Below, in pieces: positions 4,452 through 5,266 of a stretch of 5,266 nucleotides of DNA. The DNA lies in NCBI GenBank assembly GCA_900754445.1, contig CAAECW010000032.1:1-5266 (forward strand), in the 5' to 3' direction. Each line of letters opens with the position of its first letter. Position 1 is the first letter of the stretch. Position numbers and translations under genes: made by a program. Under the pieces are notes generated by a model. The model did no database searches, was not told where the DNA came from, and worked only from the letters and a program-made list of their open reading frames with translations. Source of the stretch: an uncultured Collinsella sp. (lineage in GTDB: Bacteria; Actinomycetota; Coriobacteriia; Coriobacteriales; Coriobacteriaceae).

Positions 4452-5266
4452 AGCGGGCGATCCATCCCATAAAGGCAGATATGATGCGTTTGCACAGGAT
4501 GTTTCCGGCGAAGTTTGGTCTTGCGCTTATGCTGGCGTTCGGCCTTCTCTTCGGCATCTTTCTAAAAAACGGAACAACGTTGCTCGCCTTTGGCAATAGT
4601 GTTTTTGGGGAGGATATTGGCTTCTGCTGGAATGTAATTGATCCTTCTGCACCCGATGAGTCCCTTGTGCGCAGTGCTTTTGCCGGCACGTCTCTGTTCG
4701 TTCCGCTCATCGTTTGCCTGGCGATTTTACAGGAGCGCGGCTATGAAGAGGGATACCGAATTTCTTCAGCAAGAGGTCTTACCCGCTTTAATGGGGTCCT
4801 AGCACATGTGTTTTCGTCTGCTTTAATAATTGGCGCAGCATATAGTGCGCTTTGCCTTCTTCTTTTTGCAATAGCCATAATACGTGGTGGGCAAAGCTGT
4901 GCGCACGACATGCTGGCTGCATTTTTGCCTGCGATGATAATCAACGCCGTATTGGTGATATCGGTTGCGTTGGAGACGGTGACCATCTATCGGATTACAA
5001 GCAGCGCCGTATTTAGCGGGGCTGTGGCAATAATCGGATTTGTCATGAGCTTGACGCTCTACGGAACTTACCTTCAGACGCCCATACCATCCTTGCGATG
5101 GATCTTCCTCCTTCCAGGGCCGTACCTTGGAGTCGGATGTGCCCTTGGGTATAGCGATATGGGTCAGCTGATACTTCTGGAATATGGCGTGGCAGCCAGC
5201 TGTCTATCGGTATTGATTTACGCTCTCGTGAGCTTTCGCGCTGGGGGTGTGCTCAATGGCTCGTCA
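4448..5266 (+). CDS. ABC-2 type permease of the exporter (3' end beyond the window)
   Basis: An inner-membrane permease that pairs with the upstream ATPase. Its ATG overlaps the ATPase stop in an ATGA, a sign of coupled translation. The frame stays open to the last base, giving 273 residues without a stop. Six hydrophobic segments are visible at about 23-39, 79-94, 118-145, 155-180, 186-208 and 239-263, with a large outer loop of about 40 residues between the first two. This is the six-helix ABC-2/BcrB plan. Between helices 2 and 3, LQERGYEEGYRISSARGLTRF (94-114) fits the cytoplasmic 'E..GT....S.G.sR' stretch that contacts the ATPase in this family. With six helices done by residue 263, probably only a short tail is missing. 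Isoleucine ATA codons and other A/T-ending choices are more frequent than in the signalling operon. Family-level similarity is weak, as is normal for these permeases, so the call rests on topology and position. Confidence 0.88.
   Translation, partial: MKRAIHPIKADMMRLHRMFPAKFGLALMLAFGLLFGIFLKNGTTLLAFGNSVFGEDIGFCWNVIDPSAPDESLVRSAFAGTSLFVPLIVCLAILQERGYEEGYRISSARGLTRFNGVLAHVFSSALIIGAAYSALCLLLFAIAIIRGGQSCAHDMLAAFLPAMIINAVLVISVALETVTIYRITSSAVFSGAVAIIGFVMSLTLYGTYLQTPIPSLRWIFLLPGPYLGVGCALGYSDMGQLILLEYGVAASCLSVLIYALVSFRAGGVLNGSS

Noticed and set aside
5256..5266. ATG near the window end as the start of another gene overlapping the permease
   Set aside because: Only three codons are visible in that frame, too few to support a gene, although a G-rich stretch lies just upstream.

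Overview
The window reads as moderately GC-rich bacterial chromosome. Gene style and content suggest an anaerobic gut actinobacterium of the Coriobacteriia, perhaps Collinsella: a GGDEF protein with a Cys-containing PAS-like N-terminus, an HD-GYP response regulator, and a DUF2975/XRE pair. This assignment is an inference from gene content; no marker gene is present. All recognisable genes lie on the + strand, in three transcription blocks.

Block 1 (about 94-2416) is a signalling operon. A candidate promoter (TTGTAA-N17-TACTAT), whose -35 box overlaps a perfect TGTTAC-N4-GTAACA inverted repeat, precedes a 626-residue protein. Its order is PAS-like region, degenerate GGDEF, receiver, HD-GYP. 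The cyclase motif is altered to GCDKF, but the RxxD inhibitory site is kept and the HD-GYP catalytic motifs look intact. It therefore looks like a c-di-GMP phosphodiesterase response regulator, possibly controlled by c-di-GMP or GTP through the dead GGDEF domain. A stand-alone HPt protein (His61) follows after 24 bases, implying a multistep phosphorelay whose kinase is not in this window.

Between blocks 1 and 2 lies a very long hairpin (about 2439-2506) with perfect 18-bp outer arms and a further paired inner stem. It has no T-tract and may be a dispersed palindromic element, a 3'-end structure, or both.

Block 2 (2647-3545) is a two-gene unit: a four-helix membrane protein of the DUF2975 type and a small XRE-family regulator of the YozG type. 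A good intrinsic terminator follows (3587-3614). Block 3 (3690 to the window end) is a BcrA/CcmA-type ABC exporter: an ATPase and, overlapping it by ATGA, a six-helix ABC-2 permease that is still open at the window edge.

The most interesting non-coding signal links blocks 2 and 3. Both upstream regions carry a pair of TATCG-N5-CGATA-like boxes set exactly 19 bp apart, and in block 3 the first box sits on the -10 of a TTGACA promoter. The simplest model is that the XRE protein binds these boxes, represses its own operon and the exporter, and is tuned by its membrane partner. That makes a compact membrane-sensing regulon controlling an ABC exporter.

No RNA genes, CRISPR arrays, insertion sequences or transposases were seen. 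No intergenic stretch exceeds 300 bases; the longest is 2417-2646.
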